DNA of 64,000 bases from JBBRWO01 sp964388455. GTDB taxonomy: Bacteria > Actinomycetota > Coriobacteriia > Anaerosomatales > JAAXUF01. How positions within the stretch are numbered: position 1 is the first letter of the stretch; the number at the start of each line of letters is the position of its first letter. The stretch covers positions 1 through 64,000 of the forward strand of contig CAYMAN010000002.1 in NCBI GenBank assembly GCA_964388455.1, read 5' to 3'. Below are positions 40,682 to 49,099 of the stretch, in pieces. The translations under genes and the position numbers were made by a program. The notes below the pieces were generated by a model, which did not search any database, had not been told where the DNA came from, and saw only the letters and a program-made list of their open reading frames with translations.

Positions 40682-41533
40682 ATGGACGAACGCACACTGA
40701 AGGCAGGCGGATTTCTGAAGCTTCGCCAGAAGGACCGGTGGGCGTTGCGCGTGCGTGTCGCCAACGGGGACATCTCGGCGGAGTCACTTGCCGCGCTGGC
40801 GGTACTCGCACAGCGCTTCGGCGACGGCGAGATCCACTTCACCGTGCGCCAGTCGATCGAGATCCGCGGCGTGCGAGTCGAGGAGTTCACCGAGGTGCAG
40901 GCCGCCCTCGCCGAGGCAGGCTTCGGCCCTGGTGTGGGAGGCTCGAGTGCGCGCAACACGGTGACGTGCCCCGGCTCGCGCACCTGCAGGCGAGGACTGA
41001 ACGACACCGTCGCGCTTTCCGAACTTCTCACGGAGCGCCTCTACGCGCGCGATGGGCTGCCGCACAAGTTCAAGTCGGCCGTCTCGGGATGTCCCGCGTC
41101 GTGCGCCAAGCCGCAGGGAAGCGACATCGGGTTCCTCGGCGCGGTCGAACCGGTCTTCGATGAGGCCGACGGTGACTGCATCGCGTGTGGCATCTGCGCG
41201 CGAGTGTGCCCCGCCGGCGCCATCACTCTGGACAGCGATGGCCGGCCGGTCATCGACCTCTCCAGATGCGACCGCGACGGCGAGTGCGTCTCGGCGTGCC
41301 CCACTCGTGCGATCCGCGCGAACAAGCATGGCTGGCGGGTCTTTCTCGGCGGCAACTTTGGGCGGCATCCGGCGCTGGCTTACGAGGTTGGCGGAATCGT
41401 CGACACAGCCGAGGCGGTCGATATCGCGGAACGTGCGCTCGAGGCTTACATGCGCCATGGCCAGGGTCGCGAGCGGCTGCGCGTGGTAGTGGATCGTGTG
41501 GGCCTCGACGAGTTCCTGGAAGAGGTCCTGTGA
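40682..41533 (+). CDS. Compact siroheme sulfite reductase with 2[4Fe-4S] ferredoxin insert
   Basis: This 283-aa protein has an N-terminal ferredoxin-like half domain (residues 1-70), then the siroheme/[4Fe-4S] ligands Cys96-X5-Cys102 (TCPGSRTCRRG) and Cys137-X3-Cys141 (SGCPASCAKPQ). An inserted ferredoxin follows with CIACGICARVCP and CDRDGECVSACP (about residues 165-210). Single-repeat enzymes of this kind, close to AsrC and Dsr-like proteins, reduce sulfite to sulfide. GGAGGAACTC precedes the ATG. Placement directly after cysG supports an assimilatory role. A nitrite reductase function is the alternative. Confidence 0.88.
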   Translation: MDERTLKAGGFLKLRQKDRWALRVRVANGDISAESLAALAVLAQRFGDGEIHFTVRQSIEIRGVRVEEFTEVQAALAEAGFGPGVGGSSARNTVTCPGSRTCRRGLNDTVALSELLTERLYARDGLPHKFKSAVSGCPASCAKPQGSDIGFLGAVEPVFDEADGDCIACGICARVCPAGAITLDSDGRPVIDLSRCDRDGECVSACPTRAIRANKHGWRVFLGGNFGRHPALAYEVGGIVDTAEAVDIAERALEAYMRHGQGRERLRVVVDRVGLDEFLEEVL

Positions 41534-41610
41534 CAGCCGAGACAATCGGCATCATCAGGCGATGCGCTCATGGAGTGCCAAACCACAGAGAATAGGTGCG
41601 GTCTCATGTC

Positions 41611-41640
41611 TTGAGCCAGTGGAGCTCGTGATGCTACTTT
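41611..41640 (+). promoter_or_regulatory. Putative promoter for the small secreted protein
   Basis: TTGAGC (41611-41616) and TACTTT (41635-41640) are 18 nt apart, 31 nt before ATG 41672. Confidence 0.35.
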
Positions 41641-41671
41641 GTAGCGCACAATCAGTCGCTGGAAGGTTCGT

Positions 41672-41995
41672 ATGACACCCACGGTTCGCCGAAGAGCAAG
41701 GGTCGCTGTGTGTACCGCAGCTGCGGCGCTGATGCTCTTTTGCGTGCTCATGGTGTCAGACCAGTTCGTCCCGATGGGTGACGATTCACGGTCCGATTCC
41801 TTCCGCACCATGAACACCGCGTGCGCAGTCGCCGACACGGTCACCATTGCGCAGTCGAAGCGGATCGCGCCTCATCCGGTGGTGGCATTGCACGCGGACA
41901 CAATCGCTGGAGCGCGCTGGGTTTGGGTGACGACCCCGTTGGTTGCCGCAGCAGTCGACCCTCCCCATTTGGAATTCCCTCCACTTCGGACCTGA
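41672..41995 (+). CDS. Small secreted or membrane protein of unknown function
   Basis: This 107-aa protein has an N-terminal hydrophobic segment (about residues 12-28, VCTAAAALMLFCVLMV) and a second weaker one (about 80-95). The tail is Pro-rich (DPPHLEFPPLRT), and it has Cys at 14, 24 and 51. GGAAGG (41661-41666) gives good spacing to the ATG. The layout recalls the small proteins at 15540 and 30161. It is a single-gene unit between the sulfur operon and the Met-rich surface protein. Expression is not proven. Confidence 0.5.
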   Translation: MTPTVRRRARVAVCTAAAALMLFCVLMVSDQFVPMGDDSRSDSFRTMNTACAVADTVTIAQSKRIAPHPVVALHADTIAGARWVWVTTPLVAAAVDPPHLEFPPLRT

Positions 41996-42154
41996 GTTAG
42001 CCAGAGCCCTCACCTATGCACGGCGCCCAGGGGCGCCTCCGGCAAGTATTCGTGATGCCGGCACCGTGCAGGTCGCACACCGGGCTCAACTCATCGCGCC
42101 GTCACTCCCGTGAACGCGCGCCTTCCCGTCTGAAGTGAAGAGAAAGGAATGGCC

Positions 42155-43531
42155 ATGCGCCGATTCCTCTGTACGATGATCACCGCCGTACTGGTGCTTG
42201 GACTGACTGTGACGCCCGCCATGGGCGGCCTTATGGTCGAGTCGACTGCGGTCTTGGCGATGCACGGGGACATGCCAATGCCCCCGACCATGCCACCCAG
42301 CATGCCCCCGACCATGCCACCCAGCATGCCCCCGACCATGCCGACTGACCCGAGCATGCCCCCGACCATGCCGACCGACCCCAGCATGCCCCCGACCATG
42401 CCCATGGACCCCGACATGCCCATGGACCCCGACATGCCGATGCCACCCAGCATGCCTCCGACCATGCCCCCCAGCATGCCCCCGACCATGCCCCCGACCA
42501 TGCCCATGGACCCCGATATGCCCATGCCGGGCAGCGCGAAGACGGAGGTCGACCGAACCTCTGGCTCCAATCGAATCACCACCGCAGTCAACGTCAGCAA
42601 GTCGCAGTTCGATGACGGAGCTGCTGACAGCGCAGTTATCGTGAACGGCTACTCGCTTCCGGACGCACTGACGGCCCCGGCTCTCGCAGGCGCGGTTGAC
42701 GGGCCCGTGCTCTTCACTCGTGCGGACCACCTACCCGCTGCAGTGATGGACGAACTCGACCGGCTTGGTGTTGAAAGCGTCTATCTCGTTGGCGGTACCA
42801 GCGTCATCTCGACCACCGTAAGCCGTGAGCTCGCGAACGCCGGATTCAGCGTGCGACGCATTCGCGGTTCCAACCGATACGCGACTGCAGCGGCCGTGGC
42901 TGCCAAGGTCGCCGCGATTCGTGGCGGACTCACTCGGGCCTTCGTGGTCAACGCGGACATGACATCGTTCGCGCTGTCAACCGCCCCGTACGCGTTCAGC
43001 CAAGGTATGCCGCTCCTCTTCACGTCCGCCAAGGGGTTGCCGGTAGAGACAACTCGGGCGATTCGCACCCTCGGCATAGACAACGTCACAGTCATCGGTG
43101 GAACGTCCTCGCTCTCCGCTGCCACCTACTCGGCGTTGGCTCGTAAGACAACCGGTCGCGCGGACAATCGCATCTCCGGTTCAAGCCGCTTCGAGAATGC
43201 TCGCTTGCTTGCTGAGTACGCGATCGCCAGAGACTGGGCGGATCCCATGCATGTTGGATTGGTGAATGGGGTGTCGGGCTTCGCAGAAGGACTGGCAGGC
43301 GCTTCAGTGACCGGTGCTCGCAGCGGAGTTGTGCTGCTCGTGACGGGTACCGAGTTGACGCGGCCATCGCAGCTCTTTCTCTCGAAGCATGGCACTGCCG
43401 GCGACGTTGAAGGCGTCCATCTGTACGGCGGCACAGGCCTGATCTCCGACTCCGTGAAGAATCATGTCGTGAAGCTGGGACTAAGCCACGAAACGGACTC
43501 GGTCCCCACTGATCCGACCCCAAAGCACTAG
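42155..43531 (+). CDS. Met/Pro-repeat cell-wall-binding (CWB2) surface protein
   Basis: The 458-aa protein has a signal peptide (about 1-25), a Met-Pro-rich repeat (about residues 40-125: MPPT, MPPS and MPMDPD units, about 24 Met), and three cell wall binding repeat 2 modules of about 95 residues. The modules open SNRITTAV, NRYATAAAV and SRFENARLL and hold VYLVGGTSVIS, VTVIGGTSSLS and VHLYGGTGLIS. CWB2 anchors proteins to wall polymers in S-layer-like fashion. ATG 42155 with AAAGGA upstream is preferred over ATG 42149. The Met spacing (MxM and MxxM) could bind Cu(I) or form a stiff polyproline-like stalk. Confidence 0.88.
   Translation: MRRFLCTMITAVLVLGLTVTPAMGGLMVESTAVLAMHGDMPMPPTMPPSMPPTMPPSMPPTMPTDPSMPPTMPTDPSMPPTMPMDPDMPMDPDMPMPPSMPPTMPPSMPPTMPPTMPMDPDMPMPGSAKTEVDRTSGSNRITTAVNVSKSQFDDGAADSAVIVNGYSLPDALTAPALAGAVDGPVLFTRADHLPAAVMDELDRLGVESVYLVGGTSVISTTVSRELANAGFSVRRIRGSNRYATAAAVAAKVAAIRGGLTRAFVVNADMTSFALSTAPYAFSQGMPLLFTSAKGLPVETTRAIRTLGIDNVTVIGGTSSLSAATYSALARKTTGRADNRISGSSRFENARLLAEYAIARDWADPMHVGLVNGVSGFAEGLAGASVTGARSGVVLLVTGTELTRPSQLFLSKHGTAGDVEGVHLYGGTGLISDSVKNHVVKLGLSHETDSVPTDPTPKH
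42272..42531 (+). repeat. In-frame tandem repeat encoding the MPPT/MPPS/MPMDPD array
   Basis: Imperfect tandem units of about 12 nt (ATGCCCCCGACC and ATGCCACCCAGC types), mixed with 12-18 nt units ending GACCCC, run in frame within the CWB2 protein gene. The regular codon pattern suggests expansion by slippage, so the length probably varies between strains. Confidence 0.85.
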
Positions 43532-43560
43532 ATCTTCGACTCAAACGAAACGCTTCGTCC

Positions 43561-43592
43561 GGGTGTGGGCGGCATCGTGGCCGCCCACACCC
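43561..43592 (+). terminator. Perfect 13-bp hairpin between the CWB2 and cytochrome genes
   Basis: GGGTGTGGGCGGC (43561-43573) pairs exactly with GCCGCCCACACCC (43580-43592), with a 6-nt loop and no U-tract. It lies 29 nt after the CWB2 stop and 21 nt before the cytochrome ATG. It may be a terminator, attenuator or mRNA processing signal. Confidence 0.5.
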
Positions 43593-43613
43593 CCGACAGT
43601 ACGGATTACACAC

Positions 43614-45182
43614 ATGGGAAGCCCCCGCACACAGCTTCTGATCGGCACCATCACGGTGGTCATTCTGGCGACGATCACCGTGGCGCTCGGTGTCGGTCTG
43701 ACGCGCTTTGCCCCCCAGCTAGGAGTGCCTGGCAGTTCCGCCGCAGCCGCAGAGAGTGGACATGTCACGCTCGAGCCCACCCAGCAGTGCAGCCACTGTC
43801 ATCTCGCGAAGCACAAGGCTCCGCTCGTGGGACCGTGCGATGATTGCCACACAACGACCACGTGGCTCTCTGAGCGCAGCCATGAGACCACGGCCATGGA
43901 TGCGGGACGACACACGCCATTGCGCTGTGTGCAGTGCCATGCGAACCCAAACGTGCTGCCGAGTCCGAAGTGCCAGTCATGCCACCGCACGGTCGCTCAC
44001 TTGCCCGAGCAGAACTGTGACAGGTGCCACTCGGCGAAGTCATGGAAGGACACCCGGTTCAGCACGCCCGAGAAACATCAGGACGTCGTCGAAGGACACA
44101 AGACGCTCAAGTGCCCTGATTGTCATCAACTCAACACCGGCAGCACGATCGGGCCACCTCTCGCGAAGCTGCCCGCCAAGACTCCGCCGCCGCGCTGCAA
44201 GTCATGCCACAAGAAGCACACCAAGGATTTCGCGCTTGTCGGACAGCACCAGAAGCTGCGATGTGCCCAGTGTCATAACGTGAACGCCAAGAGGGACAAC
44301 CTCAACCGGATCTCGATCAAGGCCACGCAATGTGTTCAGTGCCATAAGCAGCGGCATGCCGGATATCCGGACTGTGCCAAGTGCCACACCACGAAATTCG
44401 CGAAGACTCAATATGCCCATAATGGCGTCTGGCCACTGGTCGGCGCTCACAAGAAGGCCGCCTGCGATACATGTCACCCGAAGCAGCAGTGGAACAAGGT
44501 GCCGGGAACAGCTTGCGCCGCGTGCCACAAGCCGCGTCACTCAGCGCTGACGAACTGCGCACGTTGTCATTCTCCGCTTGGATTCAGGATGACAACGTTC
44601 AGTCACTCGACCGTCTTCGCGCTCAAGGGTACCCACTCAAACCTGAAGTGCGCCCGATGCCATCCTGGCGGTGACATCGGACGCGTCAAGGGAACCGCCT
44701 GCGCTCAATGTCACTCGGTCAAACACGGCGGCCTGAAGGCGTGCGCCAAGTGTCATGGTTCGGGATCGTTCAGCCCGACCACGTTCAAACACAATCGGGT
44801 GTGGGCCCGCACCGGCGCGCACGCCAGACTGAAGTGCTCGGCGTGTCACCCCAAGAAGCAGTATGCGAAGACCAAGGGGCGCGACTGCGTCCAGTGTCAC
44901 TACCGCAAGCACGCAGGACAGACTCGCTGTGCCACGTGCCACACCACGTCCGGTTGGACGCCCATCAAGACGGTCGTCCACTCCGACAAGTACCCGCTGC
45001 TCGGCCAGCATCGCTTCGTCGAATGCCGAGCATGTCATAAGCAGCTCAAGTTCAACGGGACGCCAACTCGTTGCAACGATTGCCACGCTGACCTGTCCCA
45101 TGGGCACCCCAACTGCGAGGGGTGTCATACCCCGAGGGCGTGGAAGTTCCTGCTTCCACACGACATGAAAGAGTGCTTGTGA
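43614..45182 (+). CDS. 22-heme c-type cytochrome with N-terminal membrane anchor
   Basis: This 522-aa protein has one N-terminal hydrophobic helix (about residues 9-29) that serves as signal or anchor. After it come 22 CXXCH heme motifs, from CSHCH near residue 58 to CEGCH near 508. Most recur every 15-30 residues in paired units of the form CxxCH...(K/R)HxG...CxxCH, with additional His for axial ligation. No other domain is seen. A protein of this kind conducts electrons outside the membrane. ATG 43614 is chosen over upstream non-ATG starts, though its ribosome site is weak. The following resB start overlaps its stop. Confidence 0.93.
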   Translation: MGSPRTQLLIGTITVVILATITVALGVGLTRFAPQLGVPGSSAAAAESGHVTLEPTQQCSHCHLAKHKAPLVGPCDDCHTTTTWLSERSHETTAMDAGRHTPLRCVQCHANPNVLPSPKCQSCHRTVAHLPEQNCDRCHSAKSWKDTRFSTPEKHQDVVEGHKTLKCPDCHQLNTGSTIGPPLAKLPAKTPPPRCKSCHKKHTKDFALVGQHQKLRCAQCHNVNAKRDNLNRISIKATQCVQCHKQRHAGYPDCAKCHTTKFAKTQYAHNGVWPLVGAHKKAACDTCHPKQQWNKVPGTACAACHKPRHSALTNCARCHSPLGFRMTTFSHSTVFALKGTHSNLKCARCHPGGDIGRVKGTACAQCHSVKHGGLKACAKCHGSGSFSPTTFKHNRVWARTGAHARLKCSACHPKKQYAKTKGRDCVQCHYRKHAGQTRCATCHTTSGWTPIKTVVHSDKYPLLGQHRFVECRACHKQLKFNGTPTRCNDCHADLSHGHPNCEGCHTPRAWKFLLPHDMKECL

Positions 45183-46435
45183 CTGACAACATTCCGCCCG
45201 CCAAACGGGCTGCGTTCGATCCCGCCCGCCTGCTGGCTTCGCCGCGATTTGCGCAGTGGCTGCTGGGCGTTTTGGCCTGGGTCGCCCTGGTGCTGCTGAT
45301 ACCCCTCGTGATCAACGGTCCAGGTGCGGGTGAGGCCGCCCAGCGGTTCGCTTCGGTGTCACTGCCGTTCCTGGCGTTGTACACGCTGCTCGCGGGATCG
45401 CTCCTCGTCTGCATGGTTGGGCGGTTCAACGGCGTCCGCAACCGTGTGTCGGTTCGTCCTCGTCCTCGCCTCAGTGTGGGGTCGAACTCAGTGATCGCCC
45501 CGTCGGACTTCGATCCCGAGACTGCGGCGAGCGTCTTGCGCCGAGCGGGCTACCGTCACGTGGAGACGAATGGGAGCTGGGCATGGGGGGTGAAGTATCC
45601 TTGGTCCCCGCTGGGGACGCTGATTCTTCACTCGTCGGTGCTCGTTGCGCTTCTTGGCGCGGCACTGGCCGTCACACCGGGAATCGACCGAATGACACAC
45701 GTATCCGCACTCCAGGGCGTCACCGTGAAGGCTACCGACGATGTGCCCGAGCTGCGGTTGAAATCGCTGGATGCCGTCCCCGGCGAGCAGGGGACGCTCC
45801 TGCGACTCTCCGGTGTGGTGCAGACCGCCACCGGCCGAGAAGTTCGAGTGCGACCCGATCTCCCCGCGCTGGTTGACCCGATCACGGCTGTGGTCATCGA
45901 GGACTACGACTTCGCGTCGACCTTTTCGGCTGTTCCTACTGGTGCGCTGCTCCCTGTGACCCGGCAGGTGAAGGCTCTACGGCTGAGGAAGTCTGGGGCC
46001 GCCGATAGGCTGATTCTGGACGCCGGCGCGCTCGGCACATATCGGATCACCGTGCGGTTGGACAAGGCGAATCCCGAGAACGTCATCGCGACGACCGAGC
46101 GGCGCGCAGCGCGCGGTGCGTGGCGGTTGGTCGACAGTGAGCGAGCGTTCTCGAAAGGCGAGGTGGCGACGGTGGGCAAGATCCGCCTCCGCTTCGAGGG
46201 GTTGCGCTCGTACGCGATCCTGAGGGTTCATCGAGCTCCATCGGGCTCCATCATCGCCTTGGCGCTGCTGTCTGCGGTGCTCGGCGCGGGGTTGAGGCTG
46301 CTCCTCCCGAGAAATGAGGCGACTATCGCCAACGTCGCGGATTCGACCGTCGTTACCGTTGCGGTCGACGCGTACAAAGGTTCGCGTAGTGCCTCGGCGA
46401 AACTCGCCTTGGCGTTTGAGGAGGCCACATGGTAA
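45179..46435 (+). CDS. resB: ResB-like cytochrome c biogenesis protein
   Basis: The 418-aa protein has TM helices near residues 27-47 and 60-80, a third near 155-175, a large extracytoplasmic β-rich domain, and a C-terminal TM (about 355-375). This matches the four-TM ResB (Ccs1) layout of system II heme delivery. Sequence conservation is low, so the call relies partly on the CcsA gene next to it. GTG 45179 overlaps the cytochrome stop (GTGA) with GAAAGAG upstream. It overlaps ccsA by 7 nt. Confidence 0.8.
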   Translation: MTDNIPPAKRAAFDPARLLASPRFAQWLLGVLAWVALVLLIPLVINGPGAGEAAQRFASVSLPFLALYTLLAGSLLVCMVGRFNGVRNRVSVRPRPRLSVGSNSVIAPSDFDPETAASVLRRAGYRHVETNGSWAWGVKYPWSPLGTLILHSSVLVALLGAALAVTPGIDRMTHVSALQGVTVKATDDVPELRLKSLDAVPGEQGTLLRLSGVVQTATGREVRVRPDLPALVDPITAVVIEDYDFASTFSAVPTGALLPVTRQVKALRLRKSGAADRLILDAGALGTYRITVRLDKANPENVIATTERRAARGAWRLVDSERAFSKGEVATVGKIRLRFEGLRSYAILRVHRAPSGSIIALALLSAVLGAGLRLLLPRNEATIANVADSTVVTVAVDAYKGSRSASAKLALAFEEATW

Positions 46436-47232
46436 TCAGTCTCGCAGCAGCAGGCGCACTACATATTGTCGGAGCGCTTCTCGTGCTCGTGGGAATCGGC
46501 ACCTCTTGGGTACGAGGTCCCGCCGGGAGGTGGATGACACTCATCGCGTTCGCCGCGGGAGCCGCCGCACTCATCGCCGAGGGGGTGTTCCGCGCCGTCG
46601 TCACCGATCGAGCACCGTTGGTGGGCACGTACGAGAACACGCTCGTCGTCGCGATTCTGCTCCTAGTGGCCTGCTCGATCATTCTGGTGTTCACCGATCC
46701 GCCCGTGCGCTTGGCGCTCACTCGGCTTACGGCGCCATGGGCCATCCTCACACTGGCTTTCGGTTCGCGATTCACCTCCAGCCCGCTGCTCGTTGGCGTG
46801 GAAGGGCGTGGGTTGCTGGCCTACACTCATGCGTTCGTAGGCTGGCTCGATTTCACGGTTCTGATCGTGGGAACGATGGCCGCGTTGGCGATGCTGCTCA
46901 ATCGCAGAGGTGAAGTGAGCGCGTGGCAGGCGGTGACGACTCGCATGCTCGGTGCCGGATTCGTGCTGCTCACCGCAACGATCGCAAGCGGCGCCGTTCT
47001 GAGCTTCGGTGTCTTCGGCTCGTGGTATCAGTGGCAGATCGTGGAGACGCTCTCGGCGGTGTTGTGGCTTGCCTACGGCTTCGCGTTGCATGCGTTTTTG
47101 CTGTTCGGATGGAAGGAGAGGCGACTTGCGGCTCTGACTGTCGCCGTGTTGCCGTTGGCTTTGGCGACCTTCTGGGTCTGGGCGCTCTATCCGGGCACAT
47201 ACCACTACTTCGAGCGAATCCTTGGCTCCTAG
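46429..47232 (+). CDS. ccsA: CcsA/ResC-like cytochrome c assembly protein
   Basis: This 267-aa protein has eight TM segments and the CcsA heme-handling core. YTHAFVGWLDF carries one candidate heme His, and GSWYQWQIVETLSAVLWLAYGFALHAFLLFGW holds the WWD-like region and a second His. The tryptophan motif is altered from the classic WWxWD. With ResB it attaches heme to CXXCH motifs, here presumably of the 22-heme protein. It is encoded in a single overlapping transcript with cytochrome and resB. Confidence 0.86.
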   Translation: MVISLAAAGALHIVGALLVLVGIGTSWVRGPAGRWMTLIAFAAGAAALIAEGVFRAVVTDRAPLVGTYENTLVVAILLLVACSIILVFTDPPVRLALTRLTAPWAILTLAFGSRFTSSPLLVGVEGRGLLAYTHAFVGWLDFTVLIVGTMAALAMLLNRRGEVSAWQAVTTRMLGAGFVLLTATIASGAVLSFGVFGSWYQWQIVETLSAVLWLAYGFALHAFLLFGWKERRLAALTVAVLPLALATFWVWALYPGTYHYFERILGS

Positions 47233-47429
47233 GTTGTGATGCTCGCCGGCATCCGTGGCGCCGAGACTCCCTGCAGACTGCTCACCGTCCCGACGGCTCG
47301 GCGAATCCCGCCGTTTCGTGCCGTTCGCCCATTCAACACTCGCGCCAACGGCCGTCGTCGCGGTATAACAGGAGCACGCCGCGCAACGCTCATCTTTCAG
47401 TCCGCGCGGTCCATATAAGGAGTCACATC

Positions 47430-48032
47430 ATGAACGACGCTTTCGAGCTGCCGTTTCCGCAGTATCGATGCCCCGAGTGCGGCAAGGATCTCCCGCTGGG
47501 CGAGGCCCGCATGACAGTCACCTGCGCGTCCCACACGCAGAGCGAGCCGGTCGAGTTCACCGTGCGCAAGGCCACCGACGCCGACCGCAACGACGTCGCG
47601 CTCCTGTGCGAGCGCGCGCTGGGCGAGACCGACGTCGACGTCTTTGGCAAAACGTTCGACGTGCTCTCCGGCGTGAACCTCATCGCCGAGGCGGACGGCG
47701 CACTCGTCGGCCTGCTGTCGCTCGCCATCGACCGCGGCGAACTCGCCGTCGTGCTGCTGAGCGTCTACCCGGACTTCCAGGGCAAGCGCGTCGGCTCCTC
47801 GCTCCTCACCGCCGCCGACCAGTTCGCCGCCAAGCGCGGCCTGCCGTTCATGCGCGTCGCCGTCACCAACGACGACATCCCGCAGCTCTACTTCTACCAG
47901 CGCCACGGTTTCTCGATCTACGAGGTCGCCGTGGGCGAGGTCGCCGACCGCTTTGGCTCGGCCACGCCCGGCTTCTCGGGGATTCCCGTCCGCGACGAGC
48001 TCCGCCTCCGCCGAGCGGTGTGCGCAAGCTAG
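47430..48032 (+). CDS. GNAT N-acetyltransferase with N-terminal zinc-ribbon-like Cys motif
   Basis: The 200-aa protein starts with YRCPECGKDLPLGEARMTVTC, a CxxC-containing ribbon, followed by a GNAT domain (about residues 44-185). The acetyl-CoA loop is VYPDFQGKRVGSSLLTAA (about 112-129), and the C-terminal NDDIPQLYFYQRHGFSIYEV motif is strongly conserved. AAGGAG lies before ATG 47430. The 197-nt gap after ccsA holds no gene I can see. Acceptor substrate unknown. Confidence 0.85.
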   Translation: MNDAFELPFPQYRCPECGKDLPLGEARMTVTCASHTQSEPVEFTVRKATDADRNDVALLCERALGETDVDVFGKTFDVLSGVNLIAEADGALVGLLSLAIDRGELAVVLLSVYPDFQGKRVGSSLLTAADQFAAKRGLPFMRVAVTNDDIPQLYFYQRHGFSIYEVAVGEVADRFGSATPGFSGIPVRDELRLRRAVCAS

Positions 48033-48075
48033 CACGGTAGCCATACCTACAACTGTCACTCGAAGGGACGCATGC

Positions 48076-49092
48076 ATGATCCGCACCACCCGCCCCCGCC
48101 GCACCCTCGTCCTCACGCTCGCGCTGATCGCATTGCTCGCCATCACGTTGCTCACCGGCTGCGCCAAGCCCGGCGAGACCACCGACGCCGCCAAGCCCGC
48201 CACCCCCGCCGAGAAGCCGGTCGCCATCAAGATCGGCACACTCGCCACCGAGGATTCACTACCGCTCTGGGCCGCCGAGAAGATGGGCTACTTCGCCACG
48301 CAGGGCATCCCCAGCGTCGAGATCGTGAACTTCCAGTCCGCGCAGGAACGAGACGTCGCGTTCGCGTCGGGTGCCATCGACGGCTTCATGGGCGACATGA
48401 TCGCCGCCGCCAACCTTGAGGGCAGCGGCAAGAAGAACACGATCGCAACGGTCATGTTGGGCGCCGACCAGAGCCAAGGCCGCTTCGGCGTAGTCGTTCC
48501 TCCCAAATCCGCAGTCGCCGATCTGAAGTCGCTTGCGGGCGTGCCGGTCGGCACCTCCTCGGCGACGATCCAGGAGTATGTGCTCGACGGACTCATGGCC
48601 GAGTCGGGCGTCGCTTCCTCGGCCGTGAAGACCGAGGAGGTCAAGAAGGTTCCCGTGCGTTTCGAGCTGCTTATGGCGGGCAAACTCAAGGCCGCCGCGT
48701 TCCCTGAGCCGTTCCTGACCCTCGCCGAGCAGGGTGGCGCCAAGATCGTGGGCGACGACACCAAGGCCGCGAGCAACCTGTCGCAGACGGTGTTGGTCAT
48801 CTCCGACGACTATCTGGCCGCTACCGGCGGCACCGCGACGAAGGACGCTGTCCTCGCCGCGTGGGACCTCGCCGTCAACGACATCAACAAGGCGCCGGAC
48901 GCGTACCGCGAGTTGCTGGTCGAGAAGGCGCGACTGCCCAAGCCGCTGGCCGCCACCTACAAGGTGAACGCCTATCCCACGGCGCAGCTGCCGACGGTCG
49001 ATAGGGTCGACGCCATCCTCGCCTGGATGAAGGCCAAAGGGTATCTCAAGGGCGATGTGACCGCCGCCGACCTGCTCCCCGCGCAGAAGTAG
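48076..49092 (+). CDS. ABC transporter substrate-binding lipoprotein (SsuA/NMT1-like)
   Basis: This 338-aa protein has a lipoprotein signal ending LLTGC (Cys28). The NMT1/SsuA pattern follows: IKIGTLATEDSLPLWAAEKMGYF, FASGAIDGFMGD, LAGVPVGTSSATIQEYVLDGLM. GAAGGGA precedes ATG 48076. It forms a unit with the ATPase and permease that follow. Substrates of the family include sulfonates, taurine, nitrate and pyrimidine precursors; which is imported here cannot be decided. Confidence 0.9.
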   Translation: MIRTTRPRRTLVLTLALIALLAITLLTGCAKPGETTDAAKPATPAEKPVAIKIGTLATEDSLPLWAAEKMGYFATQGIPSVEIVNFQSAQERDVAFASGAIDGFMGDMIAAANLEGSGKKNTIATVMLGADQSQGRFGVVVPPKSAVADLKSLAGVPVGTSSATIQEYVLDGLMAESGVASSAVKTEEVKKVPVRFELLMAGKLKAAAFPEPFLTLAEQGGAKIVGDDTKAASNLSQTVLVISDDYLAATGGTATKDAVLAAWDLAVNDINKAPDAYRELLVEKARLPKPLAATYKVNAYPTAQLPTVDRVDAILAWMKAKGYLKGDVTAADLLPAQK

Positions 49093-49099
49093 CCAGCGC

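Noticed and set aside
42272..42531. Possible CRISPR-like array
   Set aside because: The repeats are contiguous 12-18 nt units without unique spacers and are in frame with a signal-peptide-bearing CDS; they encode a Met-Pro array.
42086..42730. Antisense ORF of 214 aa rich in His/Gly/Arg
   Set aside because: It is the reverse complement of the Met-Pro repeat; the low-complexity composition comes from the repeat and there is no ribosome site or homology.
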